Shown: positions 1-12,432 of the stretch, piece by piece
Layout: every line of letters begins with the position of its first letter
How positions within the stretch are numbered: position 1 is the first letter of the stretch
Source of the DNA: Patagioenas fasciata
Taxonomy: Eukaryota; Chordata; Aves; Columbiformes; Columbidae
Reading direction: 5' to 3'
Assembly (NCBI RefSeq): GCF_037038585.1
Contig: NC_092523.1
Coordinates: 46,827,501 to 46,891,500 of the forward strand
DNA length: 64,000 nucleotides
Position numbers and translations under genes: made by a program
The notes under the pieces: model-generated
What the model was told of the DNA's origin: nothing
Database searches by the model: none
Seen by the model: only the letters and a program-made list of their open reading frames with translations

Positions 1-2068
1 GGGTTTAGAAATCTCCTGGTGTTGCCATAGATCAGCTGCCACTAGGCAGTATTAAAGATGTTACTGTTTCCTTCTTTAAATAAACAGGAAACTAGTATGT
101 ACACCTGTCCAAGTGGTACCACTCAACCACTTTTTCCTCCCTTTTTTTTAATATATACTACTTGAATCCAGCAGTCTTTCTAATGATCTCTTCATTTTGC
201 CACATAATAATTCCTTAAAGTAATGTTTTTGCTGAAAATGTTCCTCAGCATGCAGTTACAGCCTCACCAATATTAAGTTATAAGTGGAACAGTCAGCATT
301 GTCTGTTACTGACTTGATTTGACTTCTCCTTGTATTCCCTGCCTTTAGATGCTTACAACCTGGGCTGAGATGTCCCAAGTCACAAACCTGCCTGAGGTTT
401 AATTGTTCAAAAAATGCCTGGAAAACCTCTGAAATCTCTGCAAAAGCACAGCTTGCAGACACTGAAGGATGCCCTGCCCCATGTTCATCCTGTGCTTGCT
501 GAGTCATGCTGCCTGCCTCAGGTACCACTGGCATGAAATAAGACCATGCACCTGTGCTGGGCTCCAAGATCCTGTTCCACTCTGCCCTTCTGGTATGTCT
601 TGCTGGACTCAAGTGCTGAAAAGGAGGAATCTGAACTCAAAGATCTCCTGGTTTGCAGATCCTCCGGGCAGTTATGGGCCTTTCTCCCAGCCCTGACTCA
701 ACCCATTGTTCTTCAGCTCATTTTCATCCAGATCTGTCTCTTCCACCTTCTTGGCCAGGTCCCTGGTCCGGCACTGGATACCCAATCCACCCCCCTCATG
801 TCTTCTCCTGTTCAGCCTACTCTCCTTCTCACCCTCTCTGCCAAGACACTCCTGCTCTCACCTGCCTCCCATTTAGTCCTTGTTCGCCCAGTTCACCTCC
901 TTGCACAAGAATTTCCAGTTCCAACATACAGTGGTAGGGGGGGTGGCTGCATGCTGTCACAGCTGTATACTTCTTGCAGAACATCAGAAGATATATTTCT
1001 ATCAAAGCAATGGGAACATGAAATATACAGAATTATGTTTCGCTGTTGCTTTGATGGCAAAGTATACATGCCAGGTTTTGCTCTTTCAGATGGTTCATGT
1101 GTACATTTTTTTTCCTGTGGCAGATGCACTCTCACATGACCACATGAAAGAAGGCAGATGGTCAGCCAGAAATTCAGTGTGGGATCCCAGGGATACTCCA
1201 GAAGGCTTTGTGAGGTCAGAGTAATGAGTGCCATAAAAGTTAATGCAAGTGGTCCACTGACACGTTCAAAGTAGGCATGAAAAGGATTTCCCTGCTGTGG
1301 CCTGTGACTCATTCCCTAGCGATAGCCATTCTAGGCAGAAAAATGCTCTTGCAAGGCTGTACCAGATTCGGTAAGAGTGATATTTTTTTAATTAAACTGT
1401 CAGGAGTCCCTAGATTAGAGAGGATACCACCATCCTTCACCTTTTTTTACCTATTATTTTCCTCATTGCCTGTTTCTTTGTATACTGGACACTGTCAGGT
1501 GTGTATACTTACACATATTGAATTTAAGCACTCTTGGCTTTGAGACATCTTCATTCTCTTTTAATCAGCAGATACTTTACCAGATATAATTATGACCTGA
1601 AACTGCTATGTGCCTGCTAACATAGTTTGAAAAGGAACTTGAGTACCTGAAGTGTGGAGGAGTTTGGTTTTAGCTTACTGTCCTCTCAGTGATTATCAGC
1701 CTATTATACACTTGCCCATGATTCCACTAAATGCCCTTCCTCACTACTGAATTGCTTTGACTTGCCTAGCTTTAACTCATCATGGCTTCTAATTCTCATT
1801 TTTTCGGGCTAGCAGTAACTTGGAGAATGTTCTTGTGTAGCTGACATCTCTGTTTTCCATTTCCAGAACAGTTCATTTGCTAACCTCAGATTTCTTGAGC
1901 AGTCCCTTGTGCAGCTTTATTGGCTTTTTTTCTTGTTATTTGCATATCTTTTTTTCAGAGGAATTTTAATCTGTTGCACCCTAAATTCAGATTTCTTATT
2001 ACAATTCTCCAGTTTGTTTTCACACCCTTGGATATGAGATACTTCTTCTCATTGTATCCAACCCACTA
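1..2068. other. Intergenic, no gene recognised
   Basis: This AT-leaning sequence has no recognisable gene. A pyrimidine-rich patch at about 690-910 keeps open frames on both strands, including a 197-codon plus-strand frame at 546-1139. C/T-rich DNA lacks stop codons by composition, and the translation matches no family I know. It shows neither a good splice context nor domain signatures, so I treat it as non-coding. Two TCF/LEF-type heptamers (ATCAAAG near 1000 and CTTTGAT near 1050) lie close together. Confidence 0.6.
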
Positions 2069-2116
2069 AGACCCTGATTTAACTAAGCAGTTAAGGATGT
2101 GCTTAGTTTAAAGAAT
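2069..2116 (+). repeat. Degenerate interspersed repeat, copy A
   Basis: The block begins with CCTGATTTAACTAAGC and continues through a TTAAG..TGCTTA inverted core. Its reverse complement matches the block at 18048-18098 closely, including CCTGATTTA, AAGCA/GTTAA and TGCTTA. Two related copies in opposite orientation, 16 kb apart, indicate an old dispersed repeat. The motif resembles a palindromic AAGCACTTAAGCA-type repeat that I associate with amniote genomes. I do not name the family because I cannot align it here. Confidence 0.5.
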
Positions 2117-4344
2117 GACTATAATCCTATCCCTGTTCAACAGAACACATATATCAACGGCTGTTCCAATGGGACAAAAGCACATGCTGAAAGTTACTGT
2201 TAATTTGTAAAAACTTCTATTCTTTAAACCTAATCCTCCAGCACTACCACAGCACCTTCTAGCTTCTAAACAGCATTTCTCAACCTAACAAAAGAAGATT
2301 TGCAATACTCCATTATTTTCATCCTTTCATTTTCAGAAGGACTTGCTGCCTTCCGGGTTTTGAAGTCACATGCAGTAACTGCATGTTCTACCACACTGGG
2401 AAGACAAGCCATCACACTCTTGAAAAGCAAGAGGTTCCTTATTCAGAGCAAGCAAAATAAAACAGACTTTTTAGACCTCAAATTTCTCACTTGTAGGATT
2501 TACATTCTTGCAGGAATATGCAGAAATCAACTGTGAAGACTCAAGCTTACACCTCTCCCAGGCTGAGAGGCTGCAGAAAGCCCACATGCTCTCAAGCCAG
2601 GCTTTAGCTCATCTCTAGTTAGGCAAATTCTTACCTTCTTACAGAAAGTGACACCCACCATGCACGCAGAAGCATACTTCCATGGGATGAAGGAGCAGGG
2701 AGAGGCTTCCTACTTCCATGCTCCCTGGAGTTTTGTGCCCCTTTCTCATCATGAGAGTCAAATGAACCATCCTGGAAGAGCAAAGTTGTGATTCAGTAGC
2801 ATAGCACTGTCCTGCTGAATTTTCATTTTGACCCCAAGCTTCTATAAATAGTAATTTTTGGTCTAGTAGCCAAATGTAAATTGAAAAGAAATGGAAAGGA
2901 AGTAACATGACCATGCAGCAAATCTTTTACCAGTCAGCTTTTCATTATAAATTAAAGCTGACAAAATAAAGACAGTGCTTAAAAACTTTGCACCTTGAGG
3001 CAATCAAGTAACTCTGTGTGCCTGCAGTCAATCAGATGAAGAACTTATAGCTTCACTCACTGTCTCCTAAGAAACACGTTGTTTTGCTTCTTGGCTAAAC
3101 TGTTGACTCAGAGTGGAACATGATTTCCAGGCAAAAGGCAGAACAGAGTACAGACCTGTTTGATTCCTGGCTTGGTGTCCTGTTGTTGGCTTAAACAAAG
3201 CTTCATTTTAAGTTATTTTAGGCTGTCTTTTTTTTTTTTTTTTTTTTCCTACTAGGTTTGCCTCGTGTTTCAGTATCATCTGTAAAAATACTGTGAAGCT
3301 TGATGCTATCACCCACACAGAAACAGCACTTTAGTACTTACTCCCTTTCAACTAGGAGAGGAATTTTTCTTGATATTAATGGAAGTGCAGTCAAGGATTG
3401 TGTGGGACCCCTCGGAGAAGAGAAGCTCACACCATGTGCTGACGTTAGTCTAAATCAGGGTTTGGGTCTTTTTATAAAAAAGAAAATAAAATATTTTATT
3501 AACATCAGAAATGATGCAGAAGAATCTGCAGGCAACACAGCAGGGTAATATCCCTCAGATGGTGCAATTACCCATACAACTGGAAAAACTTGCAATTATA
3601 CCAATACAGTATAGCATTGTGAAGCTGTTAGCAATGTAGGAAGTTACAGAAAGATATTGCTGTTCTAGAGACCAAAGGGTGAGCAGGTTGCAATCAGCAG
3701 CCAGACTTGGATAACATGATATCTAACATACTAAATAAAGATGTTTAACATTTGTTTCTTCATAACAAAGTACAGGAGTCATAAATCACACAGTACTGAT
3801 TCCTTTGGGTACCACAATTCTACAAGTTTGAAGACAAAGAGTGTATCAAGTTTCATTCTCATTATTAGCTCCATGTAGTAACCTTGAGGTCAGAGAGAGA
3901 GAGGTCTTCCTTCAATAGGGGAGAAGTGATTTTGCTTTGGATTGCTTGAATTTCTTAAAAGAAGAATCCACTGCCTGAGTAATTGTGAGCATTTTGCCTC
4001 ATAGGGCTGAATTAACAGAAAAATTGGTAATACATAAGTAATTTGGAGATTATTTTGTAACTGAGGCTGCCCTTTAAATTTATCCACTTTCTCTATCAAA
4101 TGCTTCTTTCCAAGAACTAATTACTGAGTCATTATCTTCCTGTGTCATGTAAGTACTGTTTCTTTCCATCTTCAGAGGTTTTTGTGTTTCAAGACCTAGT
4201 CCTGTTTCTCCACACTAACACACTTCAGCTACTTAAAAAAAAAATAAAATAATAATGTAGAAGGGACAATTCAAAGTGACCAGACATTTTGCATCAGAAA
4301 AGAATTAGCAAGTTCTGATAACGGTCTGGACATTTATTTGCTAT
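2117..4344. other. Intergenic, no gene recognised
   Basis: This stretch is non-coding in appearance. It holds a 20-base T run at 3228-3247 and scattered short open frames of fewer than 95 codons without recognisable similarity. I see no promoter or RNA gene. Confidence 0.6.
3228..3247. repeat. Poly-T tract (20 nt)
   Basis: This is an uninterrupted run of 20 T. It could be the poly-A tail of a minus-strand retroposed sequence, but no recognisable retroposon body lies to its right, so it is listed only as a homopolymer. Confidence 0.9.
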
Positions 4345-4500
4345 TATTTACCTGATCATTTCAAAGTACTTTTGAGCCACAAAAGGTTTATAACATCCCA
4401 TGAGGTTGGTATTTTTAACCTTTCACAGACAGTAAAAACGATACAGAAATAGCTCAGCCACTATGCTGTAGGTCATATGGGCAGTAACAGAGAGAGGCCA
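4345..4500 (-). repeat. Possible MIR-like SINE relic
   Basis: The plus strand reads like the complement of an ancient MIR/CORE-SINE. It has an AAAGTACTTTTGAG segment, then CCCATGAGGTTGGTATTTTT, a TTTCACAGACAG block, and a TAGGTCATATGGGCAGTAACAGAG block. These fall in the same order as the classical 'cccatgaggtaggta..ttttacagatgagg..aaggtcacacagc..agtaacagag' pattern. Divergence is high. The call rests on remembered family structure and not on an alignment. Confidence 0.4.
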
Positions 4501-7500
4501 TAAACAAGCTGACAAGACTATAAAGTTCCAGCCAAAAGACAACACCACCTCCTTCTGGAATGAAAAGTCAGCAACACGGGTGTCCAGTGCAAGGGAAAAA
4601 AATAAAAATCACTGCTTCTTGAAAGCTATTACAGTGCAGCCTTCCCTAAAAACTGGAGAACAAAAGGTGAATTATGAAATTCACCTTATGAAACACACAG
4701 TGTAAATTTGTACATTAAAAAAAAATTCAGGTGTTTATATTTCTACATGGAAATAAAAACTATCAGGTGTTTAGATATTGTTCTAAACACGATTGAGGGA
4801 CACATGAAAGAAGTGCCTTTCCCTTAGTGCATACTGGTGCATCTTCCAGGAGCTGGATGGGTACAAAGAGCCCATGTTTGCAGCAGGATCAACAGGACCA
4901 CCACAAAACCAGAGGGAAGGCTTCATTGCACAGACCCATGAGCAAATTTTCATGGGCTGCTCCATTTTGGGTCCATGGCAAAGTCATGTGCAGCACTGTC
5001 CCCTTTGCTTACTTGCTGGTTGCGTTTTCCAGCCGTAAGGTTTCCTCCAGTACCGTGGCTGGGCAGTTCAGGGGGAGGTATGCTGCTGTACGTATGCTGT
5101 ACATACAGACACCTCATCCATCTGGGCAAGCAACACGTGGGGGGTGTTTCTGAGAATACAACTCAGAGACCGCTTCAGCCCAATGGGGAGAAGACTATTG
5201 GAGCAGATTGCACCCAGCAGCTGGGATGTGTGGAGCGGAGAACATTACAGTGCCGTGACGACCACAGCAAGTGCTGAATGGAGTCCAGGATGATATTGCA
5301 TAAGACTCAAATGCTTTCCTGGCAGTGACTGCGAAGAATATGAAAATGTTGAAACTGAATTTATTCTCACTTTCAACATCATCTCTCAGAAAGAGTCAAC
5401 CAGCAATGGAATTTCAAGGGGGAAAAGCTCCTATAAAACTAATGGCTTTTTACTCTCTCTCTGTCAGCAGATGATTAATTCCTGGTGCTGGAAGTGCATC
5501 TGAGCAACTTAGAACAGAGTCTGGAAGTCATGAAGAAGCAAGAGAGGTTTCGACCAAGGCTTAATCATTCTGTTCTCAGGCCTTGCTTTGTCCAAAGCTC
5601 TGCTGATTAGAAGCCAGCAAGATTTTTTTTTTTCCTTGAAAAAAGCAAAGAAAAACATCAAGATAATTTTGGTTTGCAACTTGGGATCTCACATTAATGA
5701 GAAACTAAAGCAAGACAGATTAAAGGTATTTTTTTTTTTTTTCAAAGTCAGATGCCTGACATTCAGCACCTAAGTCTGTGTTTGAAACTTCTATGTCTAC
5801 TCCAAAAGCCAGTGTAAACTGACAGATTGGGACTTGTGAAACGCATGCCGCATAGGCTGACACATTAATTTGGAATCAGGAGTTTAATGAGAGTGACCCG
5901 AGTTAAAAAACTTCCTCTAAGTGACTCATCAGCGATAACAGAAAAAAAACAAGTCCTACATCTCCTCTCTCCCTATAGCTATGTTCTGAACACAAGATCA
6001 TGCAAAACCATACCCCGTCCCCAACTCCTTAAGTCACAGCAAACTGCACCACTTCTGAATACACATACCCCAATCAAACACTAACTTGTGGTAGTCACTG
6101 CAAAGTCGGTCTCGCACTTGTGATACTGCTAAAACAACAATCTAAAGTGGAATACTGAACAAAGAATCTGATTTGGAAATACTTCTTGAACACCCATTTA
6201 TGACAATGAGTACCTCCTAAAAACCTCCTTTGCTAGAGCTGAGAATAGAGAGGTGAAAACATACAATACATTATCATTCTCTTTAGCTTTAAAAAGTATT
6301 AGTATACAATATAGATCCAGCATGTATGTATATAATTAACTATTGTATTTTTTAATATTTAGATATTTTTACCATTTGTTATTAAACTCCCCTCCGAGCA
6401 TCTGGATTTTTTTTTTTTTTTTTAAATAAGTCTTTTTAGCAAGCAGGACAGCCAAAGCTTTCTTGCCAATCAAAACATTCCCAAATACTGATTTCATTTT
6501 TTCCAAAATTTCATAAATATTTTTGAAAAATCCTCATTATTGTCTTACTTTTTTTTTTTTTTAATGGAAAAGTTTGGTTCAAGCAGCACTGCCATTACAG
6601 AGAAAGTAAGTCCTGTTCCTGAGGGAGATATTCAACAGTCTTAATATGCATTAACCATTCTCTTTCTGCATTGCGCTTCATCCAGTCTTCGATTTCTGCA
6701 GCAGAAAAAGCAAAAAAACTGCCTGCTGCACCTCTGGAGTAGCTGTAGCCAATATATAGTATATATGTGGCACTTGTTTGACATGCTATGGAAAAAATAG
6801 CTTGGGATCACATAATTAAAGAAGACCATTTAATAATGCAAGCAAATTTTATATTGGGATGGGTCAGCAAAGAAATTTGTACCAAAGTCTTAATTTCATT
6901 TGCCTTGCTTTTTGTGTTTCTATATCTTATCCCACCTCTGCCACACAATCTGGAAGGTCCATCCCTTTTCCTCAGCATCATACTTCAGCCTTTCCCTCAG
7001 TAGACAACAACTCCCAACTGGTTTCCTCAGCTCGTGCCTTTAGCATGCTGTGACTTCTGGTGACAAAGTTATCAGTGGCATGATTAAATGGAAATGCTTT
7101 CCAGATGGTGCAGGAGGAATGCCAAGGCTCTCTTCCTCCAGTTCAACCCTTGCCCTTTCAGGCAGCGACTCTGAGGCCTCTTCTTTAACCTGTTCCTTAC
7201 CATTGACAGCCTGCCTACAAATCCCCACCTCAGGTTATTTCAGTCTTCCACACAGCTCAGTGGCACTAGAGCCCTGCCAGATTAAATCTCTGCATACCAC
7301 TTCCTTTGAAGAGGAATTATCTTGTCAAAGAGAAATATCAGTTAACCTGGTAAAATTCACCTTTGAAAAACCCTGTTGCTTTTATTTTTTCCATTTCTTA
7401 CTTGCCTTTCTATCTCTGTTCTCTAGTGCTTCAAATCTTTGCATATTACTGAGGTGACACTGATCAGCTACCCAGATTATTTTTCCCTTCCTTCAACAGA

Positions 7501-8940
7501 GGATGTTACAATATTATCCCCCAATCATTAAGTACTACCTTTGAGTTCATAGATTATTAAAAATCCTTTCTACCAGACTTGCAATTTCCTCTACCAGATC
7601 TTGGACTATTATGAGATGGACATCATCCAGCCACTCTTCTATTGCAAACACATTCATTTGCACTACTACAGTTACTCCTGACTTTGTCCCCACAGTCTAC
7701 CTTACAAAATACGGCCTCATTATTAAACAAAATCAAAGTATTATTTAGTTTGAGGTCATACTTGGACTACCTTTATATTCATTCCCTCCTTATTTGATTG
7801 ATGGAAATAGGAGATTTTTATTTAACCGTCTCCTAACTGAGGTGAAAAAGTATATTAATTTTGGGAGTGATCCTGCCTCCAGTGACAGATCTCAACACAC
7901 ACCTTTAAGGGGTTCAGATAAGCCATTGATAACATTATGTTATGTGGCAGAAAAGTCCTAATACTCAAAAACAATCAGTTTTGAAGCCCTGGTATTGCAG
8001 TGGCTAATACAGCGGTAATCATCTAAAAATAACATTTGATCCAAAAGAGAAAGAAAAACCATTCTGACACTGATTTCTGCTTCCAATACATTTGTCATTT
8101 TGGATATCTATGTCAGCAAAGACTGAGCAGAAACCATTTCAAAGACGATCTTACCTTATGTGCTGCAGCATCCCCAGAAGAGCTCCATCTGAGCAGAACA
8201 GCCCCATCTGGGGCTGATGTGCCTGGGCCAAACCTAGTGGTTCTGCAGTTCCCTCACCCTTCAGCTCACCTGGAGCACACCCTACACTTCCCACAACCGG
8301 TATAGCCCAAGCACACCCATTGCCCAGCAGACAAAACAAGTGCACACAAGAAATATAGGAAAAGTAGGGACAGTTTAATGATTATTTTATGTTTTTCACA
8401 GGGAGAGCCATAGGCAGCTATTCATTAAATCCCCAAAACCCTCTTCCAAGTCCTTCTGGCTTGAATGTATAAGGAAGATCCTCCCTTCTCTGTCTCAAGC
8501 TCCTTCCATCTTCACCATGCCAAAACCCCAGATCAAGTCTCATTTCAGCAATACACAAGGAGCAATTTCAATCCATTTAATGTGTGTAATCAAATAGCTC
8601 ACTGCTCAGTATATTCCAGAGTTTGGGAATGCTTATGAAGCTGTCACAAAACTTTTAGTGCACTGTAAAGGTCTGCCTTGAACTGCCAAAGAAATTGGAT
8701 GTTCTTGCCATAAAATTGAGGTGCAGTGTGTCACAGAGTGCACATTGTTTTATTTGATTTGAACCTGGAAACAATTTCAATGCTTTTTTTTCAGAACTGG
8801 TGAGTAACCATTGAGCAACCAGATTCATGTCTCCATGTTAGTACTGAGATTTTCACAGTGGGTTTGGCCTTCTAAGAATCATCCAACCCATGATGCTGTT
8901 TCTTCTCCTGATTTCCACATATTATATTTCATTATTTATG
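4501..8940. other. Intergenic, no gene recognised
   Basis: This is non-coding AT-rich DNA with a T17 run at 6407-6423 and shorter T runs at about 5730 and 6550. The longest open frame is 135 codons (7050-7457), over a pyrimidine-rich patch, and has no recognisable domain. I see no RNA gene or additional transposon. Confidence 0.55.
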
Positions 8941-9136
8941 GAGAGAGTGATCAGGCATTGGAATGGCCTGCCCAGGGCGGTGGTGGACTCACCGTCCCTG
9001 GAGGTTTTTAAACTGAGATTGGGCGTGGCACTTAGTGCCATGATCTAGTAAACGGACTAGAGTTGGACCAAGGGTTGGACTTGATGATCTCTGAGGTCTT
9101 TTCCAACCCAGTCAATTCTGTGATTCTGTGTGTGAT
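8941..9136 (+). mobile_element. CR1 LINE 3' end fragment
   Basis: This is a 5'-truncated CR1 retroposon in sense orientation. It opens with GAGTGATCAGGCATTGGAAT, passes through the 'tgcccagggcggtggtggactcacc..ccctggaggttttt' block that encodes the end of CR1 ORF2, then 'gtggcacttagtgccatgat'. It closes with the CR1 3' tail: GGTTGGACTTGATGATCTCT, CTTTTCCAACCCA and a terminal ATTCTGTGATTCTGTG octamer repeat. Only about 200 bp survive, so it is inactive. CR1 insertions of this kind are typical of bird genomes. Confidence 0.92.
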
Positions 9137-9402
9137 TAAAGAACGGCTTAAATGCAGGATGCTTTTCTCTTCACATCACCTCTCCAAGGAAACCTTTGCT
9201 TTTAGCTTCCATAAGAATTTTATGAAAGACTGAGAGAGTGAGATGTCCCCATGACAACTTCTGTAACACATTGGTCAAAATGGTATATTGTTAGCCAGCA
9301 TCGATAAACTTTAAACTAAACAGTATGTCTGTGAACTATATTCCCATGACTGCTGCCTAACCTGGCAGCAGCATGGTGGTATTCCCCAGTGTTACATGCT
9401 GA

Positions 9403-9456
9403 AGCAGACCTCTGCATCAGGATGCTGGCAGCAGATCTCTGCATTGGGATGCCCTT
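9403..9456. repeat. Tandem duplication, 27-bp unit, two copies
   Basis: Two adjacent 27-base units each start AGCAGA(C/T)CTCTGCAT and carry GGATGC near the end (9403-9429 and 9430-9456). They differ at only a few positions. This is a simple local duplication with no evident function. Confidence 0.8.
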
Positions 9457-9648
9457 GGTACAAGACATGCAGGTGTGCTCCTAGGCTTCTGATAGCTTTA
9501 ACAACATACAGACATGAGAAATGCCTTCTGGGGCCAGACCATCCATCCACCCAGTCGTATAATCTACCCATTACAGTGGCTTGTTGTAAATAAGTGTGTA
9601 CAAATATGAACGCACTACTGTATCTGGCAGAGCTTACTCGATTCCTGT

Positions 9649-9667
9649 TGTTGCAATCATTGCAACA
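9649..9667. other. Perfect palindrome with C/EBP-like half sites
   Basis: TGTTGCAAT, one spacer base, then ATTGCAACA make perfect 9-bp inverted arms. The arms contain TTGCAAT/ATTGCAA, similar to C/EBP half sites. It may be a protein-binding site or chance; there is no other support. Confidence 0.5.
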
Positions 9668-10256
9668 GAGCACTGTTTTTGGATTGGTAATGTACAATTT
9701 TATATCATGATCCATACAGTCCTAATGACCAAACAAAATAAACTTGGCTAGTTTAATCCCTTGACTCAAAGAGTCTTTATGATTACAAACAATGAGCAGG
9801 AAACAGCTCTTCATTAGGAAAAAAAGAGGGAAGTAAATGATCATAGAAAACCCATGGGCTAAACTGGCTTATTAAAATGTACTTAGCCTGGCTAGCATAT
9901 ATTATTGAGCAGAGCCAAGAAAATGGCTCTAAGTGGACACAGAGGGAGTCTCCCATTTTGTAAGTCATTGTTGAAAGAGTAAACTATATGGAAGAGGGAG
10001 GTTCCCATGCACCTCACAAAATCCCCTGGGGCTACATGGCATGGCTGTAGCCAGCCTGAGGCCTCCTGGAGGAAGAATGCCCTACAGACTCCTCCTCCTG
10101 TGGTGCACCCCATCTCCCTCACCAACACCTCTACTGGGGTGACAGGCAGGACTGTACTACAGCACCAGGTGCCAGTTGGAGACATCAACAGAGTCATGAA
10201 GCAACATAACTACAACAGCCACCAGGCAACACAGGAGTATGTCCAAAGAAAAACTT

Positions 10257-10295
10257 TGTGTGTATGTGTGTGAGTGTGTGTGTTTGTGTGTGTGT
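10257..10295. repeat. (TG)n microsatellite, imperfect
   Basis: An imperfect TG dinucleotide repeat of about 39 bases, with single-base interruptions (TGTATG, GAGTG, GTTTG). Confidence 0.95.
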
Positions 10296-11439
10296 CCTGT
10301 TTGGGATTTTTTGGGGTGAAATATTTGTAATTTCCAGAGAAACCAGCCATTTTTCTAGGAGGTAGGTGTTTGACTAAAAACGAAATACTTTGTCAAAAAG
10401 CAGATTTAGTGAAAAATACTTGACCAGACATTCTTTGGATTTCCTGCTCAGAAAAGCCCGTACTGGCCTTTGATCCTTCCATCCTTGCCCTTGGGCTCAC
10501 ACAGGCTGCCAGTAACTTGTGGTTTGAAGGGAGCTACCTCTTACAGGGCTTTCTAGCATTGGTCTTGTCAGAAGAGAAGAGAGATGGAAAGGGAGATAGT
10601 ACTCAAAAAACTCAGAATCCTTAGAAACAACAGATAATGAGCACAGACAAACAGCTTAGAAGTGAAATATCACAAAATGGTATCATCAGTTGTTCTCAAA
10701 AACGGTCCACAGCAGAGAACTGGCTAGTCACACAGAGTTGGCTCTCTCTAGTCCCAGTTATTAAACTGCTACGAAGCTAAAATTGCAAGAAATATTTTCC
10801 TAACTTTTCCATGTATATAATAACTATCCACACCACAAGGGTGTTTCACAACTGCAAAATGGGAAGAGGAGATATATACAAAACGTTCTGTATTTAAATG
10901 TGATCCATGCTATGAAAAACTAATGACAACTCTGGATCTGACCTAACTGCAAAGTAATTTCAAGTGATAATAAGATACCAATGATGAATCTGTTAAATCT
11001 GGAGTACATGTGGAACCCATCTGAAGCATACAGCTGAAAAATAAATACACTAATTTCAAAAGTGATGCAACATGACATTTTGTCCGTAAGCAACTAGCTG
11101 AGGACAGTTTAGCCTGCAATATTATTTTTTTTAGACATAAGTTTGGTAAATTTTTTAATGCATGTTAATATTTATTGTTTACATAATAGTTCATCAAGAC
11201 AGCATTCTCCTCTAATTTCGAGACACTAAAAGTCACACTGTCTGGTAAAGCAAACGGTCTACCAGCCCTAGAAAATTCATATACACAGTGTGTTAGTTCT
11301 TAGCTCAGAATAAAATCAAATGCCAAAGTCTGGTTTCATATACATCACAATAATTTTGAATTGGTTGAGCTTTTCTAATATTAGCATGTTCAGAAAATAG
11401 ATAGATCCAATCCTTACTGTAACCGTATTGTCAATATGT

Positions 11440-11505
11440 CCATAGCAGGACCAAATAAGTTAATTTTCTGAAATCTCTTCCAGCACCACATTTCTATGAT
11501 TTCAT
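11440..11505 (+). mobile_element. Degenerate CR1-like 3' tail
   Basis: The plus strand shows a diverged version of the CR1 terminus. It has a GGACCAAATAAG segment, then TTTTCTGAAATCTCTTCCAG, and ends with TTTCTATGATTTCAT, corresponding to the consensus 'gaggtcccttccaaccc..attctatgattctatga'. It is older than the 8.9-kb copy. It sits next to another CR1-like piece in the opposite orientation (11560-11810), which suggests one nested in or rearranged beside the other. Confidence 0.5.
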
Positions 11506-11559
11506 CCCGCCAAGTATGTACTGCCTTGTTCTGAATCAAGCTCCAGTGTGCCCAGACTG

Positions 11560-11810
11560 TCCCTCCTAGATTCTGTCTAATCTCTTCTTGAAAGACCTCA
11601 GTGACAGCAATTCGGCTGCTTCCCAACAAAGTCTGTTCCAAAATCTAAGCCTTTTGGATATGTCTACAGAGTATCTCTGGTTTCCATCTGCTATGTGGTT
11701 TTTATTTATACTTCTTTGTAGCCCTTTGCAATTTTCATGACTGGCATTTATGGACAAGATTTTGCAATAATTTATTCCGTTCTTATACATGGATGTCTGC
11801 TTATTCATTG
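11560..11810 (-). mobile_element. CR1-like ORF2 C-terminal relic
   Basis: Read on the minus strand, an open frame ending near 11566 contains RLRFWNRLCWEAAELLSL followed by SFKKRLDRI. This has the shape of the C-terminal end of CR1/L2-type LINE ORF2 proteins, which carry 'W-N-x-L-P-x-E-x-V-x-x-x-S-L-x-x-F-K-x-x-L-D'. The region upstream and the rest of the reverse transcriptase are absent. It is a dead fragment of an old element, distinct from the younger CR1 copies in the window. Confidence 0.55.
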
Positions 11811-11847
11811 GATAAGGAACTTTTATCTCCGAGATGGATTTTTTAAC

Positions 11848-11850
<3 letters not shown>

Positions 11851-11882
<32 letters not shown>
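11851..11882. repeat. Poly-T tract (32 nt)
   Basis: This uninterrupted run of 32 T is the longest homopolymer in the window. On the minus strand it would be a poly-A tail, but the sequence to its right (11883-12010) is not a transcript or retroposon I recognise. Confidence 0.95.
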
Positions 11883-11885
<3 letters not shown>

Positions 11886-12432
11886 GTTCCCAGTGCTAGG
11901 AGCTTATGAGTCAGGTGTAAAGACGCTGAGTCTTGAAGGATAGGTGGATCTGGATATAAGTACCTCTAGTCAATGAGATTCATCTACACATAAATCTATC
12001 TCAGAAGAAGGTACAACTTGAAATTAAAATAATTGTATGACAATCCTATGGCTAGACAAGCCTTTAGTGGCTAAAATAGCATATCACTTTGCATTGGTTA
12101 GCTTTCAGAGAAGGAAAACTAGATGCATCCTCCTTATCATCAACAGTATAATTTACTGTCAGGCTACTTGCTGCCAGTTTTGTTTCTAACAGGTTTTAAG
12201 TTTACATAAGTCAAGACCATTTGCCCACTTAACAGAGACTTCATTTTCACCGCACAGCAAACAGTTGAAATGTACAAATATTGCCATGTCATACAAACAA
12301 TGTCAAAAGTCAAAGCACATTTTTTTTCCTTATTTTTTGCTCTGTCTCCAGAGCAGTACTCCTTTTCTTTCCCATAGCCTAATGCTAAAGCCTAAGTCCA
12401 GGTAACAGTTAAGCTGTACTTCTATGACAAAC

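Larger units (their letters stand above)
9137..11439. other. Intergenic, no gene recognised
   Basis: This non-coding stretch contains a 27-bp tandem duplication (9403-9456), a 19-bp palindrome (9649-9667) and a TG microsatellite (10257-10295), all listed separately. Open frames are 107 codons or shorter and unrecognised. Confidence 0.6.

Noticed and set aside
546-1139. 197-codon plus-strand open frame
   Set aside because: It lies over a pyrimidine-rich patch where stops are rare by composition, has no recognisable domain, and overlaps equally long frames on other strands.
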